A DNA stretch of 33,953 nt from an uncultured Lachnospiraceae bacterium (lineage in GTDB: Bacteria > Bacillota > Clostridia > Lachnospirales > Lachnospiraceae). Under the pieces are notes generated by a model, which had not been told where the DNA came from, did no database searches, and saw only the letters and a list, made by a program, of their open reading frames with translations. Numbering within the stretch: the first letter of the stretch is position 1; every line of letters begins with the position of its first letter. Position numbers and translations under genes: made by a program. The DNA is taken from contig CADCMM010000007.1 of NCBI GenBank assembly GCA_902802515.1, forward strand, positions 1 through 33,953, read 5' to 3'. This document shows positions 1 through 8,187 of the stretch, one piece after another.

Positions 1-2290
1 TCCGGGCCACATTTCCTATCGCGTCATAGCCATACTCCACCTCTGCTCCGTCCCTGCTCACCTTCCTGCTCAGCCTGCCCAGGGCATCATAGGTATAAGT
101 GTCACGGGTGCCGTCTGCGTAGGTGATATCTGTCATATGTCCCAGCACGTCATATCCGAAGGAGGTAGCGCTGCCCTGTTCATCCGTCATCTGTATCAGA
201 TTGCCCGCCATATCATAGGCATAGTCTGTGGCCGCTCCATCGGATGCCGTGGAAATCATATGCCCCATCTCATCATAGGCATACTCCGTTTCCACACCGT
301 TTTCGTCCGCCACGGACAGCAGGCGGCCCGCGCCATCATAGCGGTAACTGGCCTGCGTGCCATCCGGCCAGGTGATCTTCGTGACATTGCCCAACGCATC
401 ATAAGAGAACTGTGCCTCCTGTCCCAGTGCATCCGTCACGGCAATGACGTTTGATAGCGCGTCATAGGTATAAGAGATTTCTCCGCCCAGTGCGTCTGTC
501 TGCTTCGTTACCCGTCCGAGGGCGTCATATTCATAGATCACTTCTCCGCCATTTTTCTGGGTAACCGTAACGGCAAGGCCCCGGCTGTCATATTCAACAC
601 CGCTGGTATACCCCAGTGCGTCTTTTGATGTGATTACTGCGCCGTTCAGGTCATATCCGTATTCCGTGACGTTTCCAAGGGCATCCGTCACCGATGTTAC
701 ATTCCCTGCCGCGTCATAGGTGTAGGAAGTGCGTGCGCCATTGGCGTCTGTCATGGCGGTTTTACGGCTTAAGGCGTCATACTCATAGCACGTTACGCCT
801 CCAAGCGGATCGGTAACACAAAGCAGGTTGCCCAGAGCGTCATACTCATAGCGCGTTCTATTTCCCAGGGCGTCCGTCTTGGTAGTGAGCATACCCAGGG
901 CATTGTACTCATATCGTGTGACTCCGCCGTTTGGATTGCGCCGGCTGACCAGGCGGTCCATAGAATCATAAGTATTTTCCAGCCGCGCGCCGTTGGCATA
1001 AATCCATGCGGTCAGATTTCCGGAGGGATCGTACTCAAACTCATCCCGCACACCACTGCCGTCCGTTTCCGCTATGACAAGTCCCGTCACCGGGTCATAC
1101 TCATAAGTCCGTGCTGCGCCGGATGGGGATATTTCCTTAACCAGACGTCCCTGGCTATCATATTCATAACTGGTCTGATTGCCGAGGGCATCCTCCTGCG
1201 TTATCTTATTGCCATTGCCGTCATAGGTATAGGTAGTCTTGCCTCCCATGGCGTCCGTCTCGCTGGAGAGATTTCCGTTGGAGGTATATGTCATTTCCAT
1301 GCGGCTGCCATCTGCGTAGATGATTGCCGTGTTATTTCCCACACTATCATATTCATAGCATGTGACATTACCCAGAGCATCCGTATGTGTGAGCAGATTG
1401 CCCAGAACGTCATAGGTATAAGCGTATTCCGCTCCATCCGCAAAGATGGTTTTCAGAAGATTACCCGATGTATCATACTCATACTCTGTCCGCTCTCCCA
1501 GGGCGTTTTCCGAAGCAGTCATGTGACCCTGAGCGTCATATTCGTAAAACGTTGTATTACCGTTGGCATCCGTGATACGGACCGGGCTTTTCCCAGACGT
1601 TCCATATTCGTAATACGTCACGCCGCCGAGCGGATCGGTAAAGGAAGTCCTGCGGTCCTGGCTGTCATATTCGCTGCTCTGGCTGCTGCCGTCAGCAAAG
1701 ATTGTCCGGGTCAGGTTTCCCCGCTCGTCATACTCATACGCGGTGCGGTTGCCCCTTTGGTCTGTTTGCGCGACCAGATGCCCCTGGGCGTCATACTCAA
1801 ACGTACACTCCGAGCCATCCGCCGCGACTGCGCGGGTCTTGCTGCCGCGCGCATCATATTCATAGGCAGTAAAACGTCCCAGGCTATCCGTTACTCCGGA
1901 AAGGTTTCCTTCTCCATCGTACGCATACAGTGTCTCGCCCCCCTGCGCGTCTACCACCTTTGTCGTGCGCATCCTCTCATCAAACCATATCTCACTGACA
2001 TTCCCTTCCCCGTCCGTGACAATGGTATGGTCCTCGAAATATTCCAGCGTGTACTGTGCGCCCTGCGCATCCTTTTGCCGGATGACGCGGTTCCTATCAT
2101 CATATTCATTGCAGGCCTGACAGGTTCCGGCTTTGTCGTACCATTCGATCATCCGTCCCTGCTCATCATAAACATACCTTATGGCATAACCGGTTTCATC
2201 TGCTGCGGATACCAGATAGTTTCCCTCATACGCATAGGACAGTGTTGTTCCGTCCGCTTCCGTAACTTTTGTGATATGCCCTAGCGCGTC
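1..2290 (-). repeat. YD-repeat array, about 36 coding repeats with 63-bp period
   Basis: On the plus strand a GTCATA-type core recurs about every 63 bp, for example near 463, 526, 589, 652, 715, 778 and 841. On the minus strand this is the roughly 21-residue RHS unit, of the form G-x-x-x-x-YEYDA-x-G-x-L/V-x-x-x-TD-A. The frame is kept throughout. Residues between the cores vary, so these are diverged protein repeats rather than a recent DNA expansion. Confidence 0.9.
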
Positions 2291-5200
2291 CGACTCAAAC
2301 CGGACGGTTTCGCCGCTTGGAAGCAGTATCTGCTTGAGTACGCCGGTCTGGTTTTCGATGTCGGTTTTCCCGGAAAATAAATCTGCCTCCTTCCTTTCCA
2401 TGCGAATCACATATCCGCCTATCTCCGCCTCCGAAAGAAGCCCTTCTTTCGTAAAGCGCCATACGCCGCCCTCGCTGTCGGCAGCCTGATAGCCGTCTGC
2501 GTCTTTTTCCAGGCTCAGATGAGCGTCCAGGTCGCACACATAGCCGTCCTGCGTGTCAGTAAACAGCGCCAGTGCACCGTCTGCCATACGCCATCCGATG
2601 GTTCCGTCCGCGTACTGCTGCAGATACTGTCCCCACGCAAAGCTCCACCCCGCCCCAAAGGGACCGTCCGTCTGGGTGGACTGGGCATTGTATGTCCTTA
2701 TGATATCAAAGGAAGTACCTTCCCTGAGCGGATAGCTGTAGTCCCCGGCCTCCACCAGGAAGTTTCCGGTATTGAAGTTTACCGGCTCAAAACCGAGAGC
2801 GCAATACTGGCTCTTTCCCAGCAGTTTTTGATTGATCTTGAGATTGGCCTTTGGCGGGTCCGTCTTCAGGGAGAAGGTATGGTCTCCTCCGTAGAGGGAA
2901 GAGAGGTAATCGGATTGCGCAAAGACCTCCAGTTTCTTTCCTGTTTCCTCGACCTTATCACCGGTGATCTTCACGATGGCCGCTGGCGCCTTTTGGCTTT
3001 CCCTCACCGGGTAGTCCCCGGCCGCATAAGTACGGCATGCGCTTACCTGATAGGAGGCGTCCGCATGGTAGTCAGAATCGGTAAAGGAAGTCTCCCGGCT
3101 CTCCCCGATCTGCTTTCCGTTCCGGTAGATCCGGTAAGTGGTCTGGTAAGCAGCTGTATCATCTGCCTCCTGCACATCCTGCCAGCTGATCTCATACCGG
3201 GGCGCATCACTCTCCCCATAATCGGCGGCTGTCACCTGCGCCGGGGTCTGAACCAGCACGGATTTCACTGTGTATCCCTGGGCGTGATACCCCAAAAGCT
3301 CCCAGCCTGCCAGCCGCGCGCCATCCTCCATTTCCGCTCTCAGATACACGTTCTTTGGCATCCTGCCAAGGAGGACGGGCCGGCCCGGTTCGATCTGGAT
3401 CCAGTTTTCCCCATTCTCGGAATAGGAGAACCTGGCGCCCTCTCCCCGGACCGCCGCCTGCAAAAGCAGGGCTGCGGTCTGTGCGCCGCAGGCGATCTTT
3501 CGCTGCACCGTATCCGAAGTGTACCCTGTATCTTCCCGCAGCAGACTCTCACTGTCTGCGCCGGATAAATACAATGTGCCATCCCCGCTAAGAAGAGCGC
3601 CGCTGATCCTTGCGCTGCCTCCCTCCGGGATGCGCAGCGCATCCAGGGTATCTGGCGCTTCCCCCTCTGGCGGGGCGCTTCCCTCGCCGCCTACGAACCA
3701 GATCACCTGCCGCGTCTGTTCCAATAGTTCCCGCGCAAGGTCTGTTTCCAGGGCCGTCCTGGCTTTTACTGCGCTGCCCGGCCCGCTGATCCCAAACGTC
3801 TGTGCCTTACGCTTAATCCGAACCGTGAACTGTTTTGGAGAAAACTCCAGTACCCCCGCCGCCTCCATCCGGTAGACGGCCGGCTGCTTCTCGCCGTCAG
3901 ATACAAGGCTTGCCCTTATTTGTACTGCGTCAGACGGCTGTGACAACAATGCGTCCTCTCCCGGCTGGATACTCTGCCAGGAAATTCCGCCATCGGTGCT
4001 GTACTCATAGGAAATACTACTCTCGCCGGGTGTAAAATCCGTCACATCCAGCCGAAGGGCCAACATGGGCTTTACCGTGCGTAAGATGGGGCTGACATAG
4101 GTCCCGTCCTGTGCGGATGCCCCTTCCTCCCAGAGTTCCTCCATAAGAGTCTGGGTTCCCAGGCCTTGGCTGTAGGCCAATGTCCCGTCCTCCCGCTTTG
4201 CGATGGCCGTGAGCGTATGGCGGCTTCCCTCAGGGTAGCGCACCCCATCCACCAAAAAGCTCCCGCCGGAAATACTCTCCTCCTTCTTTCCGTCCACATA
4301 CAAGACCGTGGAAACTTCCGCGCCGGACAGGGTATAGGTCCCCGCGCTCTGCGCCTCTCTCAGGACATCCGGAAGTTCCAGCCCAAGCGTTGCCTCAAAG
4401 GGCTGCATGCTGCCGCCGACGCGGATCACGGTGATCTGCATCTCGCCGATGTTCCCGGCTTCATCCTCCGCATACAGGATGAGGGATACGTTTTCTCCGT
4501 CCGGGTAATCCGACAGGTCCAAAGAGGCGCTCATCGTGTAGACCTGTGGCTCTTCTTCCTCCGTTTCCGCCTCCCCTCCTTCCGCCAGGATCTGCACGTT
4601 ATCGCCGCTGTCCCTGGCCAGAAGCTGCCATTTTTTCAGATGTGCCTCCCGCATCTCTCCCTTCACCTGGATCTGCCCGTCCTGGATCGCGAGATCAGAT
4701 GGCTCCGTGATAGACACTTCCGGGGCCCTGGTATCCCGGTATAGGGTAACGATCGCCTCTTTCGACACACAGCCTGCCTGGTCCGTGGCCCGCAAAGCTA
4801 CTTCATGTTCTCCATCAGAAAGTTCTTCCGCCAAAAACGCAATGCTCCCATCCTCTGCGATTTCCTGGATTTCTTTCCATTCTCCGTCTACGGCATACTC
4901 CAGTTTGGCCACGCCGCTTGTATCATCCTTTACACCCTCCCAGAAGAGCGTGATCTCTTTTTCCCGGTTCCATCCGGAAGGTTCCAGGCGGGCCTCTTTT
5001 ATGGTAGGAGCGCTTCGGTCAATGTATATGGCAGTGCTTACCGCCGTCCCCACATTTCCGATACTGTCGGTTCCCCGAAGGCTCAGGGTATGCCTGCCGT
5101 CCGAAAGGCGTGAGATATCCACCTGATATCCGGCAAAGGAGCCGGAGGTTTTTCCGGTATCTGTCCACGAACCGCTATCCATCCGGTACTCGATCCTGGC

Positions 5201-6598
5201 AATTGGGTTTAAGTCTTTCATGCCGCTGACATTCACTGCCAGCATACCATCCCTGGTCCATCCGGAAGGAAGCACCGTCACGGTCTGCCCTGCCGGTCCG
5301 CTGCGGTCCACCTTAAAGGAAGCCCCTCTGGGTGTTCCAGTATTGCCAGAGCCATCCTTCCCCCTGATGTAGACCGTGTGGATACCGTCCTCACAACCGG
5401 AAGCGTCGAAGGTATATTTGCCAGAGGCACTGTTGCTGTCCGTATCCTTCCAATGATCCGTCCCGTCAATGGAATACTGGATTTTTCCGCTTCCCACATT
5501 GGTTTGTATCTTTTCCGACGCGGTGGTAAAATCCTTGACCCCGGACCAGGATACCGTGAAATTCTTATCGTTACTGTAACCAGAGGGATTCACCGATACC
5601 GCCGCAGGCTGGTTCGGCGCAATGGTATCCGGAAGCACCGCGCTCACGGAGGCAAACGTATCCGGCGCGATGGCTTGCCCGTACTCATTGCAGGGCACCA
5701 CTTTAAAATAATACTCCAGACTGGTTTTGTACTCACCATTTGGCACATTCGCGTAGGTAAAAGCCGGGATACAGGGGAGCTCCTCCCCTTTGCCGTCGTG
5801 GTGAAGCCGATATCTTCCCTTGGCTATCTCTTCTGGTGTCGGCCAGATTCCCTGATCCTTTGTGGACCAGGAAGTGCTATCGTCTGACAGGAAATATTCA
5901 TAGGTCTTGCCGTTGAACACCGCCACATAGTACTTTTCCGCATTTTCCACCTTTTTCCAGCTCAGGTTCACATAGCCGGTCCCGCTGTTCGCGCCGTTTC
6001 CATGGGACTTTGCTTTCAGCCCCAGCTTCGCCTTTGTGTTTATCTCCTCATAAGTGATCGTAAAGATCAGCCGCTGGCTCTCGGCCGGATCATCCGAGGA
6101 GGACATCAGGATATAATCGTTGTTTTTTCCGTTTCCTTTCAGAGCAAAACCGCAGTTTTCCCTCTGATCCAGGTTATTGAACCACTCCGACACCAGTTCC
6201 TTAATATCCAGATTTCTGATGCCTTCATTCATCTTAAAGGTGCCGTAAATCTTTTCTGATATCGTCGGCTTATTATCACCTGTGATGGTGCGTGAACTCC
6301 AGGGACCGTTTACCAGATGCATCGTATATGGTCCGCTGCCCTTTTTCTCCTGCACGTAGATACGCACAGAAGCTTCCTGTATAATGATATGGTCCGCAAT
6401 CGCTTTCACGCCTTCCGGAATGGCCGGGCGACAGTAGGCCACATAGTCTATGCCATCTTTCTTTCCGGCATACATATAGGACAAATAGTACGGATATTGA
6501 GTGTCCTTCAGGCTCCCGTCTGCGACGTGATTATCCTCCACCTGAGTGCTGTCCGCCGTTTGAATCGTGGGATCTAAGGAAACGCTGATTTTAATCAT
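1..6598 (-). CDS. RHS/YD-repeat wall-associated protein, main part (split gene, C-terminus beyond window)
   Basis: A minus-strand frame runs without a stop from a TAA at 6638-6640 to the left edge. The first ATG (6598-6596) lies inside an inserted element, so the native start is the signal-peptide ORF at 7767. Domain order as read: a DNRLRE-like stretch (about 6574-6060), a fibronectin-III-like segment (about 6000-5650), three tandem Ig-like repeats each opening near PSGW/PSGY and closing near DGxHxxxxRxxDxxGN/C (about 5620-4750), further beta-rich sequence, a DUF6531-like RHS entry domain (about 2790-2530, motif NFNTGNF) and a long YD-repeat array (about 2290-1). Such proteins are exported and fold the YD repeats into a shell, often around a variable C-terminal toxin; that end is not in this window. 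Family assignment is very secure; whether this split copy is functional is not known. Confidence 0.88.
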   Translation of the reverse strand, partial: MIKISVSLDPTIQTADSTQVEDNHVADGSLKDTQYPYYLSYMYAGKKDGIDYVAYCRPAIPEGVKAIADHIIIQEASVRIYVQEKKGSGPYTMHLVNGPWSSRTITGDNKPTISEKIYGTFKMNEGIRNLDIKELVSEWFNNLDQRENCGFALKGNGKNNDYILMSSSDDPAESQRLIFTITYEEINTKAKLGLKAKSHGNGANSGTGYVNLSWKKVENAEKYYVAVFNGKTYEYFLSDDSTSWSTKDQGIWPTPEEIAKGRYRLHHDGKGEELPCIPAFTYANVPNGEYKTSLEYYFKVVPCNEYGQAIAPDTFASVSAVLPDTIAPNQPAAVSVNPSGYSNDKNFTVSWSGVKDFTTASEKIQTNVGSGKIQYSIDGTDHWKDTDSNSASGKYTFDASGCEDGIHTVYIRGKDGSGNTGTPRGASFKVDRSGPAGQTVTVLPSGWTRDGMLAVNVSGMKDLNPIARIEYRMDSGSWTDTGKTSGSFAGYQVDISRLSDGRHTLSLRGTDSIGNVGTAVSTAIYIDRSAPTIKEARLEPSGWNREKEITLFWEGVKDDTSGVAKLEYAVDGEWKEIQEIAEDGSIAFLAEELSDGEHEVALRATDQAGCVSKEAIVTLYRDTRAPEVSITEPSDLAIQDGQIQVKGEMREAHLKKWQLLARDSGDNVQILAEGGEAETEEEEPQVYTMSASLDLSDYPDGENVSLILYAEDEAGNIGEMQITVIRVGGSMQPFEATLGLELPDVLREAQSAGTYTLSGAEVSTVLYVDGKKEESISGGSFLVDGVRYPEGSRHTLTAIAKREDGTLAYSQGLGTQTLMEELWEEGASAQDGTYVSPILRTVKPMLALRLDVTDFTPGESSISYEYSTDGGISWQSIQPGEDALLSQPSDAVQIRASLVSDGEKQPAVYRMEAAGVLEFSPKQFTVRIKRKAQTFGISGPGSAVKARTALETDLARELLEQTRQVIWFVGGEGSAPPEGEAPDTLDALRIPEGGSARISGALLSGDGTLYLSGADSESLLREDTGYTSDTVQRKIACGAQTAALLLQAAVRGEGARFSYSENGENWIQIEPGRPVLLGRMPKNVYLRAEMEDGARLAGWELLGYHAQGYTVKSVLVQTPAQVTAADYGESDAPRYEISWQDVQEADDTAAYQTTYRIYRNGKQIGESRETSFTDSDYHADASYQVSACRTYAAGDYPVRESQKAPAAIVKITGDKVEETGKKLEVFAQSDYLSSLYGGDHTFSLKTDPPKANLKINQKLLGKSQYCALGFEPVNFNTGNFLVEAGDYSYPLREGTSFDIIRTYNAQSTQTDGPFGAGWSFAWGQYLQQYADGTIGWRMADGALALFTDTQDGYVCDLDAHLSLEKDADGYQAADSEGGVWRFTKEGLLSEAEIGGYVIRMERKEADLFSGKTDIENQTGVLKQILLPSGETVRFESDALGHITKVTEADGTTLSYAYEGNYLVSAADETGYAIRYVYDEQGRMIEWYDKAGTCQACNEYDDRNRVIRQKDAQGAQYTLEYFEDHTIVTDGEGNVSEIWFDERMRTTKVVDAQGGETLYAYDGEGNLSGVTDSLGRFTAYEYDARGSKTRAVAADGSECTFEYDAQGHLVAQTDQRGNRTAYEYDERGNLTRTIFADGSSQSSEYDSQDRRTSFTDPLGGVTYYEYGTSGKSPVRITDANGNTTFYEYDAQGHMTASENALGERTEYEYDTSGNLLKTIFADGAEYAYTYDVLGNLLTHTDALGNVTCYEYDSVGNNTAIIYADGSRMEMTYTSNGNLSSETDAMGGKTTYTYDGNGNKITQEDALGNQTSYEYDSQGRLVKEISPSGAARTYEYDPVTGLVIAETDGSGVRDEFEYDPSGNLTAWIYANGARLENTYDSMDRLVSRRNPNGGVTRYEYNALGMLTTKTDALGNRTRYEYDALGNLLCVTDPLGGVTCYEYDALSRKTAMTDANGARTSYTYDAAGNVTSVTDALGNVTEYGYDLNGAVITSKDALGYTSGVEYDSRGLAVTVTQKNGGEVIYEYDALGRVTKQTDALGGEISYTYDALSNVIAVTDALGQEAQFSYDALGNVTKITWPDGTQASYRYDGAGRLLSVADENGVETEYAYDEMGHMISTASDGAATDYAYDMAGNLIQMTDEQGSATSFGYDVLGHMTDITYADGTRDTYTYDALGRLSRKVSRDGAEVEYGYDAIGNVAR

Positions 6599-6699
6599 CG
6601 TTTCCTTAGAAACCTCCGGTGGATCGCACGGATTTGCTTAGGAAATTGCTGCTTCGCAGCGCAAATCCGGCGTGGGTAGCGCTTTAATCAGCGCTTCCC
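6577..6699. mobile_element. 123-bp MITE-like element of three hairpins, flanked by TA duplication
   Basis: Read on the minus strand, the element starts GGGAAGCGCTGATT and its other end, read inward, is AGGAAACGCTGATT. It is flanked by TA on both sides (6700-6701 and 6575-6576), as expected of Tc1/mariner- or IS630-type insertion. It folds into three hairpins: 6699-6674 (AGCGCT arms plus GGG/CCC), 6668-6630 (GGATTTGC/GCAAATCC with an inner GCTGC-GAA-GCAGC) and 6609-6574 (near-perfect 36-bp palindrome). It has no transposase. Removing 125 bp fuses the flanking codons into a continuous RHS frame through V-V-L-D-P-T, which is strong internal evidence for an insertion. The transposase family is inferred from the TA site only. 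Confidence 0.78.
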
Positions 6700-7767
6700 T
6701 AATACCACCGGATAGACCCTCGCCGGGTCGGAAAGCCATTCGTCAGACGGCACATAGGATACTGTGTAATTATCCTCCCCGGTGTGTTTCAGCATCACCT
6801 CCACGTCATAGCACTTGGCCCCCGCAGCGTCATACAGGTACGGGGCGCTGACGGTTGCCTGCAAGTTTCCATCCTCATTCTGCAAATTTATTTTTTGTTT
6901 GTCAAGTACCGGGATAAGGCCCTCAAACCGGAACTGATAATCTACCCGGTGTCCGCCCCGATATCCGTAAATTACCAACTCTTCCTTTACTCCGTCCTCC
7001 AGCTTGCGGTAGCGGATCGTAGAATCCGGAATTGGCACAGTCTCTGTTCCGGGCTTTGCGCTGTCCGCCGCTTCCGAGGCGTCTTTTGTATCGGATGTAT
7101 CTTTTGTTTCCGGCGTTGGATCGCCTGTCATCTTTTCAGAATCTTCCGTCTCCGCTTCCGATATATCCGCTATTTCTGTGGGCTTTTCCTTATCAGCTTC
7201 CGTATCCGTTTCCGGTGCATCCATCGTTTCTGTAGATTTTTCCAACTCCGTTCCCGGTTGATCTGACATTTCTGTGGGTTCTTCGGCATCGATCTTGGTC
7301 TGATCCAGAACATCTGCTGCCGTTTCCGTCTCCTGCTCTGTCTGATCCATGGCTTCAGTAATACTTGCATCGTCTTCCGAATGTGTCTTGACCGCCTCCT
7401 CCGGTTGCACCGACCCTGTGGAATCAATATCTACCTCATCTTCATAGATCTGTGGTATGAACTCAATCACATAATCTCCATACTCCATGGTGACCTGGGT
7501 ATCTTCCCCGCTCCCCTGGATATGCGTCTCCAGTGCCGGTGCTTCTTCCTCGCTATCACTCGTCACATCAGGCGTACCGCTTCCATCTGCCTCCAGCTGG
7601 GCGCTGAAGGTTAGGGTCTTACTTCCGTCAAAGTTAGAGCGAATCGTATAATCCTCTCCCCTGATCGTCGTCTGCTCCTCTGTCTGCGCCATGACGCTCA
7701 TGGTCGGCTGTAGTGCCAGCACCGCCGCAACCATACCGCTGATCCACTGTTTCATGCCTCTTCTCAT
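6688..7767 (-). CDS. N-terminal fragment of the RHS/YD-repeat protein, with signal peptide
   Basis: This 359-residue ORF starts with a Sec signal peptide (MRRGMKQWISGMVAAVLAL, likely cleaved after VMA). It continues through a short beta-rich segment, a low-complexity linker rich in Glu, Thr and Asp (about 7030-7400), and a second beta-rich segment ending DPARVYPVVL. The last three codons (GKR) and the TGA come from the inserted 123-bp element. RHS wall proteins normally continue YPVxxDPT here, and DPTIQTAD is found just past the element. It is therefore the 5' part of a broken gene, not a complete small protein. A GGAGG 11 nt before ATG and a consensus promoter at 7858-7886 support expression. 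Translated alone it would give a short exported acidic protein without the RHS shell. Confidence 0.85.
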   Translation of the reverse strand: MRRGMKQWISGMVAAVLALQPTMSVMAQTEEQTTIRGEDYTIRSNFDGSKTLTFSAQLEADGSGTPDVTSDSEEEAPALETHIQGSGEDTQVTMEYGDYVIEFIPQIYEDEVDIDSTGSVQPEEAVKTHSEDDASITEAMDQTEQETETAADVLDQTKIDAEEPTEMSDQPGTELEKSTETMDAPETDTEADKEKPTEIADISEAETEDSEKMTGDPTPETKDTSDTKDASEAADSAKPGTETVPIPDSTIRYRKLEDGVKEELVIYGYRGGHRVDYQFRFEGLIPVLDKQKINLQNEDGNLQATVSAPYLYDAAGAKCYDVEVMLKHTGEDNYTVSYVPSDEWLSDPARVYPVVLGKR

Positions 7768-7857
7768 CGCCTTCTCTTCCTCCGTTTCCTTTGTGCAAGA
7801 TTCTTCTTCTTTAATCTTTTAGCTCTGCTTAATATAATATACTTATAATTATTAATG

Positions 7858-7886
7858 ATTATATAGTATGTATATTATTATTTCAA
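7858..7886 (-). promoter_or_regulatory. Sigma-A-like promoter of the RHS gene
   Basis: The minus strand has TTGAAA (7886-7881), a 17-bp spacer and TATAAT (7863-7858), in very AT-rich DNA. It would leave a 5' leader of about 85 nt before the ATG at 7767. Confidence 0.75.
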
Positions 7887-7914
7887 TGTATTTTTGAGCA
7901 ATAAAAAATATCTA

Positions 7915-8124
7915 AAACGGCTTATTCGGATGGCATCTGGCGCGCCTTGTTTTTCGATGCTGCTGCAAACGGCATGGTGGATCGCTACTCACGGAACAAA
8001 AGTGTGCTTCATTACTCCGCGATGGATAACCTTGGCAGCACAGCTTTTGTTCCGCGCGCGAAGCTGCGCATCCTTTTCCCGAAGGGCTTTATCGTATAGG
8101 AGACGAAGTTTCCTATACGATAAA
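7915..8124. repeat. Palindrome-rich intergenic sequence, probably a dispersed repeat
   Basis: The 420-base gap between the RHS gene and miaA holds a block more GC-rich than its flanks, with nested inverted repeats. Arms starting CGGAACAAAAG at 7992-8008 pair with 8037-8054 (one bulge), and TTTATCGTATAGGA at 8088-8101 pairs with 8111-8124. A CCCGAAGGG palindrome lies at about 8078-8086. No gene is supported. The compact palindromes suggest a dispersed intergenic element or a structured RNA; no second copy was seen in this window. Confidence 0.5.
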
Positions 8125-8165
8125 AAAAGTTGTCTAACTAAATGCATAATGCGTAGTTCGACAAC
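8122..8165 (-). terminator. Intrinsic terminator after miaA
   Basis: Just past the miaA stop, the minus strand forms a long stem with outer arms GTTGTC/GACAAC, inner arms AACTA/TAGTT and GCAT/ATGC. It is followed directly by seven T residues. It closes the long DUF3048-to-miaA gene run and isolates it from the RHS gene. Confidence 0.85.
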
Positions 8166-8187
8166 CTCTTCCGATTTGCTTTGATAT

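Noticed and set aside
1..2290. CRISPR array suggested by the 63-bp periodicity
   Set aside because: The repeats are imperfect, the period is protein-coding (21 residues) and the frame is open throughout; they are YD repeats.
1385..3568. Long plus-strand open frames across the RHS gene
   Set aside because: They mirror the codon frame of the minus-strand YD-repeat gene, lack ribosome sites and have no recognisable domains.
6688..7767. Complete small secreted protein
   Set aside because: Its last three codons and stop come from an inserted element, and the missing DPT motif continues in frame just after it.
7894..8184. 96-codon plus-strand open frame in the miaA-RHS spacer
   Set aside because: It runs through the inverted repeats and the miaA terminator, starts with TTG and has no ribosome site.
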